A stretch of 64,000 nucleotides of DNA. Source: JAJEBT01 sp965214975 (GTDB lineage: Bacteria > Pseudomonadota > Alphaproteobacteria > MPNO01 > UBA830). The stretch covers positions 3,224,001 through 3,288,000 of the forward strand of contig OZ244055.1 in assembly GCA_965214975.1 (NCBI GenBank), given 5' to 3'. The position numbers and the translations under genes were made by a program. How positions within the stretch are numbered: the stretch's first letter is position 1; every line of letters starts with the position of its first letter. A model generated the notes under the pieces. That model saw only the letters and a program-made list of their open reading frames with translations, did no database searches and was not told where the DNA came from. This document shows positions 1 to 8,737 of this stretch, one piece after another.

Positions 1-2
1 TC

Positions 3-887
3 GCGGCGTTCGAGGAGCGCAGGCGCGAGACCGAAACGCAGTTCCGGATCGGGGATCGCACCCAGGCCGACATGGCCCAGGCGGACGCCGAGCTCGCTGT
101 TGCGGAGGCGGATCTGGCGACGGCGAAAGCCGACCTCCGGACGCAGCGCGCCCTGTTCCTGTCCGTGGCGGGCGTGCCGGCGGACGGCCTCGAACCGGTC
201 GGCGAGCCCGGCGGGCTGCCGGAAGCCCTGGAAACCGCGCGTCGGGCCGCGGTCGATGCCGCCCCGGCGGTGCGCGCGGCCGCCCATGCCGAGCGCGCGG
301 CCGGCCACGAGGTGCGCGCCGCTGCCGGCCAGATCGGACTCCGGGTCGATCTGCAGGGCGGGATCGTGCGGACCGCGGGGACCGGAAGAGGGTCTCCGGA
401 CAGCACGGATGCGTCGCTGGGCGTGCGCCTGACCGTGCCTCTCTACCAGGCCGGCGCGGCCGGGGCGCGGCTTCGCCAGGCGCGCCAGCTCCGGTCGCGG
501 CGTCAGGATGAGCTTCTGGTCGCGAGGCGCGCGGCCATGCAGCGGGCCACGCGCGCATGGAACGACCTCGCCGCCGCCCGCGAGCGGCGCACCGCCCTGA
601 CGGCGGCGGCCGAGGCGTCGCGCGTCGCGCTCGCAGGGATCCGCCGGGAAGCGAGGATCGGCGAGCGCACGACGCGCGAGGTTCTGGATGCCGAGCGCAT
701 CCTGATCTCGCGCCGCGTCCGGGTTCTGTCGGCGGAACGCGACGCCGTGGTCGGCGCCTACGGGCTTCTGGGGGCGGTCGGAGCCCTCACGGCGCGGCGG
801 CTCGGGGTTCGCGGCGTGCCGGATCTCGCCGACGAGGCCCGCGAGGCGCGCGGCGATCTCCGGCCCGGGCTTCTGTTCCTGGAGTAG
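3..887 (+). CDS. TolC-family outer-membrane export protein, C-terminal part (5' end outside window)
   Basis: Open from the first bases of the window, so the gene starts upstream; 294 C-terminal residues are present. It reads as the second half of a TolC barrel/tunnel protein: RIGDRTQADMAQADAEL is the helix that follows the first beta-hairpin in this family, and later come LRVDLQGG, LGVRLTVPLYQ (barrel strands) and a second long helical repeat ending AYGLLGAVGALTARRLG, a typical TolC C-terminus. TolC proteins form the outer-membrane exit duct for type I secretion or tripartite efflux. No inner-membrane or adaptor partner is visible downstream. The internal ATG at 72 is not the start, because family sequence continues upstream of it. 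Confidence 0.85.
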   Translation, partial: AAFEERRRETETQFRIGDRTQADMAQADAELAVAEADLATAKADLRTQRALFLSVAGVPADGLEPVGEPGGLPEALETARRAAVDAAPAVRAAAHAERAAGHEVRAAAGQIGLRVDLQGGIVRTAGTGRGSPDSTDASLGVRLTVPLYQAGAAGARLRQARQLRSRRQDELLVARRAAMQRATRAWNDLAAARERRTALTAAAEASRVALAGIRREARIGERTTREVLDAERILISRRVRVLSAERDAVVGAYGLLGAVGALTARRLGVRGVPDLADEAREARGDLRPGLLFLE

Positions 888-966
888 GCGTTCGCGGCCG
901 GACGCGTTCTTGCACGGAACCCGCGAACCCTGTAGGTTCGCGACCGGGCTGGCGGGAGGAGTGCGC

Positions 967-1428
967 ATGGGAATCGTCGACGCGCGTCTCGATGAGCTCG
1001 GCATCGCGCTTCCGGATGCGCCGAAGCCGGCCGCCAACTACGCGCCCTTCCGGATCAGCGGCGCCCAGGTGTTCATCGCCGGCCAGGTCTCGATCACGGC
1101 CGACCGCTCGATCACGGGAAAGCTGGGCGCCGATCTTGAGGTCGGGCAGGGCTACGAGGCCGCGCGGTTGTGCGGCCTCAACGTCCTGGCGCAGCTCAGG
1201 GCCGCGGTCGGGGACGGGATCGACCGCGCCCGCGCGGTCAAGCTCGGCGGCTTCGTCAACGCGGTGCCGGACTTCACCCGGCCCCCGCTCGTCGTCAACG
1301 GCGCGTCGGACCTGCTCGTGGAGGTTCTGGGCGACGAAAACGGCTCTCACGCGCGTTTCGCGGTTGCCGTCGCGTCGCTTCCCTCCGGCGCGGCGGTCGA
1401 GGTCGATGCGGTGTTCGAGGTGTCCTGA
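967..1428 (+). CDS. RidA (YjgF/YER057c) family protein
   Basis: A 153-residue protein of the RidA superfamily, whose best-known members hydrolyse reactive enamine/imine intermediates such as 2-aminoacrylate. Supporting features are the early GAQVFIAGQVS strand, the central AARLCGLNVLAQLRAAVG helix and the closing SHARFAVAVASLPSGAAVEV block, which carries the conserved Arg of the family. It belongs to the longer COG0251 subgroup (about 150 residues) rather than the 128-residue classical RidA, so the exact substrate is open. The ATG at 967 is chosen over the longer in-frame start at 910 because a GGGAGGA ribosome-binding site sits just upstream. The next gene starts 2 bases after its stop codon. 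Confidence 0.85.
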   Translation: MGIVDARLDELGIALPDAPKPAANYAPFRISGAQVFIAGQVSITADRSITGKLGADLEVGQGYEAARLCGLNVLAQLRAAVGDGIDRARAVKLGGFVNAVPDFTRPPLVVNGASDLLVEVLGDENGSHARFAVAVASLPSGAAVEVDAVFEVS

Positions 1429-1430
1429 CC

Positions 1431-2600
1431 GTGCCGGACGGGGACGAGCCGGTCGCCGTCAGGATCCTCTCAAGCCTCGGCGACGTCGCCCCCGAGCAGT
1501 GGGACGCCTGCGCGGGGGCCGGCAATCCCTTCGTCTCCCACGCTTTCCTGAAAACGCTCGAGGACTCGGGGGCCGCTTCGGCCGAATCCGGCTGGCAGGC
1601 CCAGCACCTCGTGATCGACGACGCCGACGGCCCGGCCGCCGTGGCGCCGTGCTACCTCAAGAGCCATTCCTACGGCGAGTACGTGTTCGACTGGGGCTGG
1701 GCCCAGGCCTACGAGCGGGCCGGCGGCAGCTACTACCCGAAACTCCAGGCGGCGGTGCCGTTCTCGCCGGTGACGGGACCGCGCCTTCTGGTGCGGCCGG
1801 GGCGGGACCGGGCGCGCTTCCGCCGGTTCCTGACCACGGGCCTGGTGGAACTGGCGCGGCGGCACGGGGTGTCGTCCCTTCACGTCACCTTCGCCGCCGA
1901 GGACGAGTGGCGGCTGTTCGGCGAGATGGGGCTCCTGCAGCGCGTCGGGCAGCAGTTCCACTGGAGGAACGAGGGCTTCGACGGCTTCGACGGCTTTCTG
2001 GCGTCGCTCAATTCCCGCAAGAGAAAGATGATCCGCAAGGAACGGGCGGCCGCCAACAGCGGCGTCGAGATCGAGGTTCTCTGCGGCGGCGACCTGGAGC
2101 CGCGCCACATGGACGCCTTCCACCGGTTCTACCTGAACACGGTCGACCGCAAATGGGCCCACGCCTATCTCAACGGAAAGTTCTTCCACCTGCTGCGCGA
2201 ACGGCTGGCGGACCGGATCGTGCTGGTGATGGCGCGCCACGACGGCGAATTCGTCGCCGGAGCCCTCAACCTGCGCGGCGACGACACGCTGTACGGCCGC
2301 AACTGGGGCTGCGCGGCACGGTTCAGGATGCTGTATTTCGAGTGCTGCTTCTACCGGGCGATCGAGTACGCCATCGAGCACGGGCTCGACACCGTGGAGG
2401 CGGGCGCGCAGGGCCCCCACAAGATCAGCCGGGGCTATCTTCCGACCCCGACCTACAGCGCCCACTGGATCCGCGACGGCGGCTTCCGCCGCGCCGTCGC
2501 CGAGTATCTGGACCGCGAGCGGCGGGGGATCGAGCACGAGATGGAGGCGCTGGCGACCCTGTCCCCGTTCAGGCTCTCCGACGCGCCTTCGGAGGGATAG
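1431..2600 (+). CDS. FemAB-like GNAT-fold acyltransferase (COG3146)
   Basis: 389 residues of the COG3146/FemAB_like family of predicted N-acyltransferases. Typical blocks are NPFVSHAFLKTLEDSG near the N-terminus, FDWGWAQAYE, FSPVTGPRLLV, then LNSRKRKMIRKER, DRKWAHAYL and GAQGPHKISRGYLP. The family is annotated as peptidoglycan-related from its similarity to Fem transferases, but its substrate has not been settled as far as I know. Translation probably begins at the GTG at 1431, just after the RidA-like stop codon (TGA followed by CC and GTG), which suggests co-expression. The open frame extends upstream to 1170, but that part overlaps the RidA-like gene and has no family similarity. Confidence 0.85.
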   Translation: MPDGDEPVAVRILSSLGDVAPEQWDACAGAGNPFVSHAFLKTLEDSGAASAESGWQAQHLVIDDADGPAAVAPCYLKSHSYGEYVFDWGWAQAYERAGGSYYPKLQAAVPFSPVTGPRLLVRPGRDRARFRRFLTTGLVELARRHGVSSLHVTFAAEDEWRLFGEMGLLQRVGQQFHWRNEGFDGFDGFLASLNSRKRKMIRKERAAANSGVEIEVLCGGDLEPRHMDAFHRFYLNTVDRKWAHAYLNGKFFHLLRERLADRIVLVMARHDGEFVAGALNLRGDDTLYGRNWGCAARFRMLYFECCFYRAIEYAIEHGLDTVEAGAQGPHKISRGYLPTPTYSAHWIRDGGFRRAVAEYLDRERRGIEHEMEALATLSPFRLSDAPSEG

Positions 2601-2649
2601 GGGGCTCCTGGTTCCGCGCGCGGGCGGCGCGCCGCCCGCGCGCCGCGGT

Positions 2650-2892
2650 TCAGGTGAAGGCGTTGAAGGTGATGTGCGTGTAGGTGTCCTTGACGCCGTC
2701 GATCCTCTGGATCTTCTGTGTCACGAAATGCCCGATGTCGGCATCGTCGTCCAGCGCGCATTTCAGCAGAAGGTCGTGCTGGCCCGAGATCGAGTAGACC
2801 TCGGAGATGTTGGCCACGTTGTCGGCCGCGGCGGCGGCGACCTCGTAGGCCTTGCCGAGCTCGCATTTCACCATCACGAAGATCGTCTGCAT
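2650..2892 (-). CDS. Stand-alone Lrp/AsnC ligand-binding (RAM) domain protein
   Basis: 80 residues that match only the C-terminal effector-binding domain of Lrp/AsnC regulators: an opening QTIFVMVKCELGKAYEVA strand-helix, SGQHDLLLKC in the centre, and a closing strand TYTHITFNAF. The helix-turn-helix half is absent, which is a known stand-alone subfamily in alphaproteobacteria and archaea rather than a truncation. Such proteins oligomerise and bind amino acids or other small effectors; some may modulate full-length Lrp proteins. It lies 26 bases downstream of the helicase gene on the same strand. Its specific ligand cannot be read from the sequence. Confidence 0.85.
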   Translation of the reverse strand: MQTIFVMVKCELGKAYEVAAAAADNVANISEVYSISGQHDLLLKCALDDDADIGHFVTQKIQRIDGVKDTYTHITFNAFT

Positions 2893-2918
2893 CGCGTCGT
2901 CGCTCCCCGCTCCGGCTC

Positions 2919-4283
2919 TCAGGACGCCTTTTCGCTCGCGCGCGCCGGCCTGGCCAGGAAGTCCGGAACGTGGTCGCCGAGGCCCACCACGGGCTCCCGC
3001 CGGGCCGGCGCCTGCCGCCGCTCCCCGCGCTGGCGGCTCCTCTTGGGCCGGTCCTTCGGTTCGTCCGGCGCGGCTTTCCTCTCCGTCCGCGCCGTTTCGG
3101 ATCCGCGCCGCCGGGGGCGGCGCGTCTTGCGCCGCGCGGCCGCGTCGAGATCCTCGCCGGCCAGCCCGTCGACGTCGAGCCGCGGGATGGAACCGCCGAT
3201 GAGCTTCTCGATGGCCTCGACGTTGGGTCCGTCCTCCGGAGTGGCGAGCGTGTAGGCCTTTCCGTCGCGCCCCGCCCGCCCGGTGCGCCCGATCCTGTGG
3301 ATGTAGTCCTCCGAATGGAACGGCACGTCGAAATTCACGACCGTCGGCAGGTCGTCGATGTCAAGGCCGCGCGCCGCGACGTCGCTGGCCACGAGCAGGC
3401 CGATCTCCCCTTCCTTGAAGCGGTCCAGCGTCTGCTGCCGCGATCTCTGGTCCATGTCGCCGTGAAGCGCCGCGGCGTCGAAGCCGTGACTGGCCAGCGA
3501 CTTGAACAGGATGTCGACGTCGCGCTTGCGGTTGCAGAAGATGAGCGCGGTGCCGACGTTCTCGCCCCGAAGGATCCTGCGCAGCGCCTCGCGCTTGTCC
3601 CGTCCGGCGACGACCGAAAGGTGCTGGGTCACCGTGTCCGCGGCGGAATGGGTGTTGGGCGCGACGGTGATCTCCTCGGGGGCGGTGAGGAAGGCCTCGG
3701 ACAGGCGGCGGATCTCCGGCGGAATCGTCGCCGAGAACAGCAGGGTCTGGCGCGTCCGCGGAAGCAGCGAGACGATCCTCTCGATGTCCGGTATGAAGCC
3801 CATGTCGAGCATGCGGTCGGCTTCGTCGATGACCAGGATCCGGATGTCCGTGAGCAGGATCGCGCCGCGCTCGAAATGGTCGAGCATGCGGCCCGGAGTC
3901 GCGACGAGCACGTCGACGCCGCGGTCGAGCTTGCGCGTCTGCTCGTCCATGGAAACCCCGCCGATCAGCAGCGCCATGGCCAGCTTGTGGTACTTTCCGT
4001 AGGTCTCGAAGCTCTCCGAAACCTGGGTCGCGAGCTCCCGCGTCGGAGCCAGGATCAGGGAACGGGGCATGCGCGCCCGCGCGCGGCCCTTCGACAGCAT
4101 GTCGATCATCGGAAGCGTGAAAGACGCGGTCTTTCCGGTTCCGGTCTGGGCGCAACCGAGAAGGTCGCGTCCGGCGAGAATGTGCGGGATGGCCTCGGCC
4201 TGGATCGGCGTGGGATCCGTGTAGCCGGTGTCGCTTGTAGCGGAAAGGGTTTCCGGGGAAAGCCCCAGATCGGAAAATGTCAT
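2919..4283 (-). CDS. DEAD-box ATP-dependent RNA helicase, RhlE type
   Basis: 454 residues with the full set of DEAD-box motifs in order: Q motif (FSDLGLSPETL...TPIQ), motif I AQTGTGKT, Ia PTRELA, Ib TPGRMLDH, II as DEAD in VIDEADRMLDMGF, III SAT, then IV-VI including ARGLDID and HRIGRTGRAGR. The basic C-terminal tail (many Arg, Lys and Pro, with RRPRRRG) is typical of RhlE proteins and helps RNA binding. Such helicases act in ribosome assembly, mRNA decay and cold adaptation. The ATG at 4283 (MTFSDLGLSPE) is preferred because family similarity begins there, although the frame stays open to 4376. It is divergent from the hydrolase gene at 4340. Confidence 0.92.
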   Translation of the reverse strand: MTFSDLGLSPETLSATSDTGYTDPTPIQAEAIPHILAGRDLLGCAQTGTGKTASFTLPMIDMLSKGRARARMPRSLILAPTRELATQVSESFETYGKYHKLAMALLIGGVSMDEQTRKLDRGVDVLVATPGRMLDHFERGAILLTDIRILVIDEADRMLDMGFIPDIERIVSLLPRTRQTLLFSATIPPEIRRLSEAFLTAPEEITVAPNTHSAADTVTQHLSVVAGRDKREALRRILRGENVGTALIFCNRKRDVDILFKSLASHGFDAAALHGDMDQRSRQQTLDRFKEGEIGLLVASDVAARGLDIDDLPTVVNFDVPFHSEDYIHRIGRTGRAGRDGKAYTLATPEDGPNVEAIEKLIGGSIPRLDVDGLAGEDLDAAARRKTRRPRRRGSETARTERKAAPDEPKDRPKRSRQRGERRQAPARREPVVGLGDHVPDFLARPARASEKAS

Positions 4284-4339
4284 GACGACTTCGATGTTGT
4301 GGAAAGGGATCCGGGCCGCTGGAACGTTTCCGCCGTCCG

Positions 4340-5125
4340 GTGCGCCAGTGTAGCATGAATTCCGGAAATTCCACACCGGGCGACCGGACCGGACGAGCCG
4401 CGGCCCCGCGGCAGGCTCTCGTGCTGGTTCCGGGGCTTCTCTGCAACCAACGGCTGTGGCGCGCGCAGGCCGCGGGTCTCGCCGACGTCGCCGACGTTCT
4501 CGTCGCCGACATGTCCCGCGACGGCTCGATGGCGGCCATGGCGGCGCGGGTGCTCGCCGAGGCGCCCGAACGGTTCGCTCTCGCCGGGCTGTCGATGGGC
4601 GGCTACGTCGCGATGGAGGTCGTGCGCCGGGCGCCGGAACGCGTGACCCGGCTCGCGCTGCTCGACACGTCGGCGCGCGCGGACCCGCCGGAAGCCGCGG
4701 CCCGGCGCCGGGACATGGTCGACCTCGTCCGGCGCGGGCGGTTCCGGGCGGTCAACGAGCGCCTGCTGCGGAGCTTCGTCCACGAGGACCGCCTCGGGGA
4801 CGGGATCCTGGTGGCGGAGATCCTCGCCATGACGGCCGAGGTCGGGCAGGAGGCGTTCGTGAGGCAGCAGCAGGCCATCCTCGGGCGCCGCGACAGCCGC
4901 CCGCACCTCGCGGCGGTTTCCTGCGACACGCTGGTGCTCTGCGGCCGCGAGGACGGTCTCACGCCGCTCGGGCTGAGCGAGGAGATCGCCGCGCTGGTTC
5001 CCGGGGCGCGGCTCGCCGTCATCGAGGCCTGCGGCCATCTCTCGCCCATGGAACGCCCGCTGGAGGTGAACGCCGAACTGCGCGCGTGGCTCGGCGCCGG
5101 GCCGCCGCCTCAGACGTCGAGGTGA
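4340..5125 (+). CDS. Alpha/beta-fold hydrolase
   Basis: About 261 residues with the canonical hydrolase layout: LVLVPGLLCNQRLW (oxyanion-hole loop), nucleophile elbow GLSMGG (Ser85 from the first ATG), acid loop LVLCGREDGLTP, and catalytic His in CGHLSPMERP. The substrate is unknown; these motifs are shared by esterases, lactonases and C-C hydrolases. The start may be the ATG at 4340 or at 4355. Its 3' end overlaps the end of the convergent parE by 16 bases, so no separate terminator fits between them. Confidence 0.85.
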   Translation: MRQCSMNSGNSTPGDRTGRAAAPRQALVLVPGLLCNQRLWRAQAAGLADVADVLVADMSRDGSMAAMAARVLAEAPERFALAGLSMGGYVAMEVVRRAPERVTRLALLDTSARADPPEAAARRRDMVDLVRRGRFRAVNERLLRSFVHEDRLGDGILVAEILAMTAEVGQEAFVRQQQAILGRRDSRPHLAAVSCDTLVLCGREDGLTPLGLSEEIAALVPGARLAVIEACGHLSPMERPLEVNAELRAWLGAGPPPQTSR

Positions 5126-7098
5126 TCGACCGCGTCCGCGTTCTGCTGGATGAACCGGAGGCGGGCCTCGGGCCTGCGGCCCATGAGGCGTTCCACGAGA
5201 TCCGCGGTCGGCGACGCCGGCCGCTTGCCGGCGGGCGGGTCCGCGGGCTCGTCGTCGGGCAGCGTCACCCTGAGCAGGATCCGCGTCTCGGGGTTCATCG
5301 TCGTTTCCCTGAGCTGCGCCGGGGGCATTTCGCCGAGGCCCTTGAAGCGGCTGATCTCGACCCGCCCGCGGCCGCTGAACGTCGATTCCATCAGTTCGTC
5401 CCGGTGCGCGTCGTCGCGCGCGAAGGCGGTCTCGCCGCCCCGGGAGATGCGGTAGAGCGGGGGCATCGCGAGATGGAGGCGTCCGGACCGGACGAGATCG
5501 GGCATCTCCTTGAAGAAGAACGTCATCAGCAGCGAGGCGATGTGCGCGCCGTCGACGTCGGCGTCGGTCATGATGATCACGCGCTCGTAGCGCATCCTGT
5601 CGACGTCGAGCGTTCCGCCGTGGCCGCAGCCGAGCGCCTGGATCAGGTCGGAGATCTCCTGGTTGGACCGCATCTTGTCCGCGGTCGCGCTCGCCACGTT
5701 GAGGATCTTGCCCCGGAGCGGCAGGACCGCCTGGGTCTTGCGGTCCCGCGCCTGCTTGGCGGATCCTCCGGCGGAATCCCCCTCGACCAGGAACAGTTCG
5801 GTTCCCTCGGCGGCGCCGGAGGCGCAGTCGGCGAGCTTGCCCGGCAGCCGGACCTTGCGGGTCGGCGTCTTGCGCGCGAACTCCCGGTCCCTGCGCCGCC
5901 GCAGGCGTTCCTCGGCGCGTTCGACGACATGTCCGAGGATCTCGTCGGCGGCCTTGGGGTTGCCGGCGAGGAAATGCTCGAAATGGTTCCGGACCGAGGA
6001 CTCGACCTGCCGGGAGACGCCGGCCGAGGACAGCTTCTCCTTGGTCTGGCCCTGGAACTGGGGGTTGCGGACGAAGACGGACAGGACGCCGGCCGACGCC
6101 GCCGCGACGTCGTCGCCGGTGACGATCGCCGCGCGCCTGTTGCCGGCCATTTCGCCGTAGGCCTTGAGGCCCCGCGACAGCGCGGCGCGGAGTCCGGCCT
6201 CGTGCGTCCCCCCTTCCGGGGTCGGCACCGTGTTGCAGTACGACGAGACCGCGGCGTCGCCGTCCTCGGGCCAGGCGAGCGCCCATTCCGAGCGGCCTCC
6301 GTCGGGAAGCTCGCCGCGTCCGGCGAAACGGAGCCCCGAAACGACCTTGCGATCGCCGAGCATGGCATCGAGGTAGTCCTCGAGGCCGCCCGGATAGTGC
6401 AGCGCGGCCCTCTCCGGGATCCCGGCGTCCTCGCCGATCAGTTCCCGCGCGCAGGTCCAGCGGACCTCGACGCCCTTGAACAGGTACGCCTTGGCCCTGG
6501 CCATCGCGAACAGCGCGGCGGGGCGGAACGCCGCCTTCTCCCCGAAGATCTCCGGATCGGGCCGGAACCGGATCTGGGTGCCGCGGCGGTTCGCCGGCCT
6601 CGGCCCCGGCTCGAGCCCGCTCCGGGGCTCGCCCCTGGCGTAGCGCTGGGTCCAGAGTCTCCTGTCGTAGGCGACCTCGACCTCGAGCTCCTCCGACAGC
6701 GCGTTGACCACCGACAGGCCGACACCGTGCAGTCCGCCGGCGATGCCGTAGGCCCCGCGGCCGAACTTGCCGCCGGAATGGAGCGTGGTGAGCACCACCT
6801 CGAGTGCCGACTTGTCGCTGAACTTGGGATGCGGGTCGACCGGGATGCCGCGGCCGTTGTCGCGGATCCGGACGTGGCCGCCGGCCTCGAGCTCGAGCTC
6901 GATCCAGTTCGCGTGCCCGGCAACCGCCTCGTCCATGGCGTTGTCGAGGATCTCGGCCGCGAGGTGGTGCATGGCATGCGCGTCGGTGCCGCCGATGTAC
7001 ATGCCGGGCCGCCTGCGGACAGGCTCGAGTCCCTCGAGAACCTCGATGTCCTTGGCGGAGTACCGCCGTCGCGGGTTCCGGGTCAGGAGATCTTCCAT
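5110..7098 (-). CDS. parE: DNA topoisomerase IV subunit B
   Basis: 662 residues. ParE supplies the ATPase and TOPRIM parts of topoisomerase IV, which unlinks daughter chromosomes. Visible motifs: EILDNAMDEA (Bergerat-fold ATP site), DNGRGIPV, GGLHGVGLSVVNALS, and the TOPRIM block ELFLVEGDSAGGSAKQ with DADVDGAHI further on. RRRPGMYIGG near the N-terminus is diagnostic of the GyrB/ParE family. I assign ParE rather than GyrB because the C-terminal half lacks the usual GyrB insert and the protein is short (about 660 residues, not about 800). The ATG at 7098 begins MEDLLTRNP; the open frame extends far upstream only as a shadow of asd. No parC is nearby. Confidence 0.93.
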   Translation of the reverse strand: MEDLLTRNPRRRYSAKDIEVLEGLEPVRRRPGMYIGGTDAHAMHHLAAEILDNAMDEAVAGHANWIELELEAGGHVRIRDNGRGIPVDPHPKFSDKSALEVVLTTLHSGGKFGRGAYGIAGGLHGVGLSVVNALSEELEVEVAYDRRLWTQRYARGEPRSGLEPGPRPANRRGTQIRFRPDPEIFGEKAAFRPAALFAMARAKAYLFKGVEVRWTCARELIGEDAGIPERAALHYPGGLEDYLDAMLGDRKVVSGLRFAGRGELPDGGRSEWALAWPEDGDAAVSSYCNTVPTPEGGTHEAGLRAALSRGLKAYGEMAGNRRAAIVTGDDVAAASAGVLSVFVRNPQFQGQTKEKLSSAGVSRQVESSVRNHFEHFLAGNPKAADEILGHVVERAEERLRRRRDREFARKTPTRKVRLPGKLADCASGAAEGTELFLVEGDSAGGSAKQARDRKTQAVLPLRGKILNVASATADKMRSNQEISDLIQALGCGHGGTLDVDRMRYERVIIMTDADVDGAHIASLLMTFFFKEMPDLVRSGRLHLAMPPLYRISRGGETAFARDDAHRDELMESTFSGRGRVEISRFKGLGEMPPAQLRETTMNPETRILLRVTLPDDEPADPPAGKRPASPTADLVERLMGRRPEARLRFIQQNADAVDHLDV

Positions 7099-7341
7099 GC
7101 GGGGCGAACCTGCAAAGACGCGCGCGCGACGCGGCCGCCGCGCCTCGCTCGGCGAGCGGGCGACATCGGTGTTCGACGGGACCGTAGCAGAGATTCCGCG
7201 AAACGGGACGAATCGTCGGAATCGCGCGCCGCCGCCCCCGGTGACGCCGCCCGCGGGAGCATGGTCCGGTCGCGGAGCTTGCGTCCGGCGTTGCGGCCGC
7301 CTACACTCGACGTCTTGGCCTCTTGGGAGGGAGACCGGATC

Positions 7342-7554
7342 ATGAAGACGATTTGCACGCTGGCGGCTGCCGGAGCGCTCGCCCTGTCGGCCCCGGCGTG
7401 GGCCGGGGACGCTTCCGGCGGCTGCATGGGCTACCACCAGGTCGTCGAGGCGCCCGCGACGGCCTCGGCCGGAAGCGCCGGGCGGGCGGCGGCCCCGAAG
7501 GCGGCCGTCGAGTCCCTCGTCCGGACGGCCGGCGCCGCGCAGCCGGAAGGCTGA
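7342..7554 (+). CDS. Small exported protein of unknown function
   Basis: 70 codons preceded by a strong GGAGGGA ribosome-binding site. The first 22 residues, MKTICTLAAAGALALSAPAW followed by AG, form a clear Sec signal peptide with an AWA-like cleavage site. The mature part is Ala-rich with GGCMGYHQVVEAP, a single Cys and no recognisable domain. Similar short periplasmic proteins with CMGYHQ-type sequences occur in alphaproteobacteria without known function, to my recollection. The gene is divergent from parE and lies 78 bases upstream of asd. Confidence 0.6.
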   Translation: MKTICTLAAAGALALSAPAWAGDASGGCMGYHQVVEAPATASAGSAGRAAAPKAAVESLVRTAGAAQPEG

Positions 7555-7632
7555 CGGCCCGCCAGGCGCGCCGGGGCCGTTTCCGCGGCGCGCTCCGGCG
7601 CCCCGGGCGCCGGACGACGGGGGAACCGCCCG

Positions 7633-8658
7633 ATGACCCACAACGTCGCCGTCGTCGGCGCCACCGGCAATGTCGGGCGTGAGATCCTCGGCATTCTCGC
7701 CGAGCGCGAGTTCCCGGTGGACCGGATCCACGCCCTCGCGTCGTCGAGGTCCGCGGGCAGCGAGGTGGCGTTCGGGAACGACCGGACCCTCGAGGTCGGC
7801 GATCTCGCCGGATTCGATTTCGAGGGGACGGACATCGCGCTGTTCTCGCCGGGCGCCGCCGTCTCGGCCGAGCACGCGCCGCGCGCGGCCGACGCGGGTT
7901 GCGTCGTCATCGACAACACGTCGCGTTTCCGGATGGAACCCGACGTTCCGCTGGTCGTGCCCGAGGTCAATCCCGAGGACCTCGAGCTCTACCGCCAGCG
8001 CGGAATCGTCGCCAACCCGAACTGCTCGACCATCCAGATGGTGGTCGCGCTCAAGCCGCTCCACGATCTCGCCCGGGTCAGCCGGGTCGCGGTCGCGACC
8101 TACCAGTCGGCCTCCGGGGCCGGCAAGGCCGCGATGGACGAGCTGTTCGAGCAGACCCGCGCCATCTACGCCGGCGAGACGCCGCGGCCCGAGGCCTTCA
8201 CCAAGCGGATCGCGTTCAACGTCATTCCGCACATCGACGTCTTCATGGAGGACGGCTCCACCAGGGAGGAGTGGAAGATGGCGGCGGAGACCAGGAAGAT
8301 TCTCGATCCGGACGTCGCGGTCCACGCGACCTGCGTGCGCGTGCCCGTCTTCGTCGGCCACGGCGAGGCCGTCAGCGTCGAGTTCGAGGCGCCCCTCGGC
8401 GAGGACGAGGCCCGCGCCGCGCTCGACGGGGCGCCAGGCGTGGTCGTGGTCGATCACCGCGCCGACGAGGGCTACGTCACGCCCGAGGAATGCGCCGGCG
8501 AGGACGCGGTCTACGTCAGCCGGATCCGCGTCGACCCCACGGTGCCGAACGGGCTGTCCATGTGGGTCGTTTCCGACAATCTCCGCAAGGGGGCGGCGCT
8601 CAACGCCGTGCAGATCGCGGAGCTTCTGGTGCACGGCCGGCTCGCCGCGGCCGCCTGA
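7633..8658 (+). CDS. asd: Aspartate-semialdehyde dehydrogenase
   Basis: 341 residues. Asd reduces L-aspartyl-4-phosphate to aspartate semialdehyde with NADPH, at the branch to lysine/diaminopimelate, threonine and methionine. Motifs: the Rossmann loop GATGNVGREIL, the active-site Cys131 in NPNCSTIQ, SASGAGKAAMDELFEQ, and HATCVRVPVFVGHGEA containing the substrate-binding residues. Length and motifs match the usual bacterial enzyme. No other amino-acid gene is adjacent; the sdh operon promoter follows directly. Confidence 0.96.
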   Translation: MTHNVAVVGATGNVGREILGILAEREFPVDRIHALASSRSAGSEVAFGNDRTLEVGDLAGFDFEGTDIALFSPGAAVSAEHAPRAADAGCVVIDNTSRFRMEPDVPLVVPEVNPEDLELYRQRGIVANPNCSTIQMVVALKPLHDLARVSRVAVATYQSASGAGKAAMDELFEQTRAIYAGETPRPEAFTKRIAFNVIPHIDVFMEDGSTREEWKMAAETRKILDPDVAVHATCVRVPVFVGHGEAVSVEFEAPLGEDEARAALDGAPGVVVVDHRADEGYVTPEECAGEDAVYVSRIRVDPTVPNGLSMWVVSDNLRKGAALNAVQIAELLVHGRLAAAA

Positions 8659-8669
8659 ACCCCCTCGGA

Positions 8670-8698
8670 TTGACACGTTCCGGCCCGCCCCCTAAACC
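8670..8698 (+). promoter_or_regulatory. Likely sigma-70 promoter of sdhCDAB
   Basis: A perfect -35 hexamer TTGACA (8670-8675), a 17-base spacer and a -10-like TAAACC (8693-8698) lie between asd and sdhC, with the sdhC ATG at 8738. The position and spacing suit a housekeeping promoter. The start of transcription would be near 8705. Confidence 0.55.
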
Positions 8699-8737
8699 TC
8701 CCGCGTGTCGCCGTTCCAACGTCACGGATCACCGTTC

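Noticed and set aside
4456..7554. A 1032-codon open frame antisense to parE
   Set aside because: Shadow frame of parE. Only its final 70 codons (from 7342), with a signal peptide and ribosome-binding site, were kept as a gene.
7099..8676. Upstream extension of parE to a 1188-residue protein
   Set aside because: The extra part is antisense to asd and has no similarity; ParE family sequence starts at MEDLLTRNP (7098).
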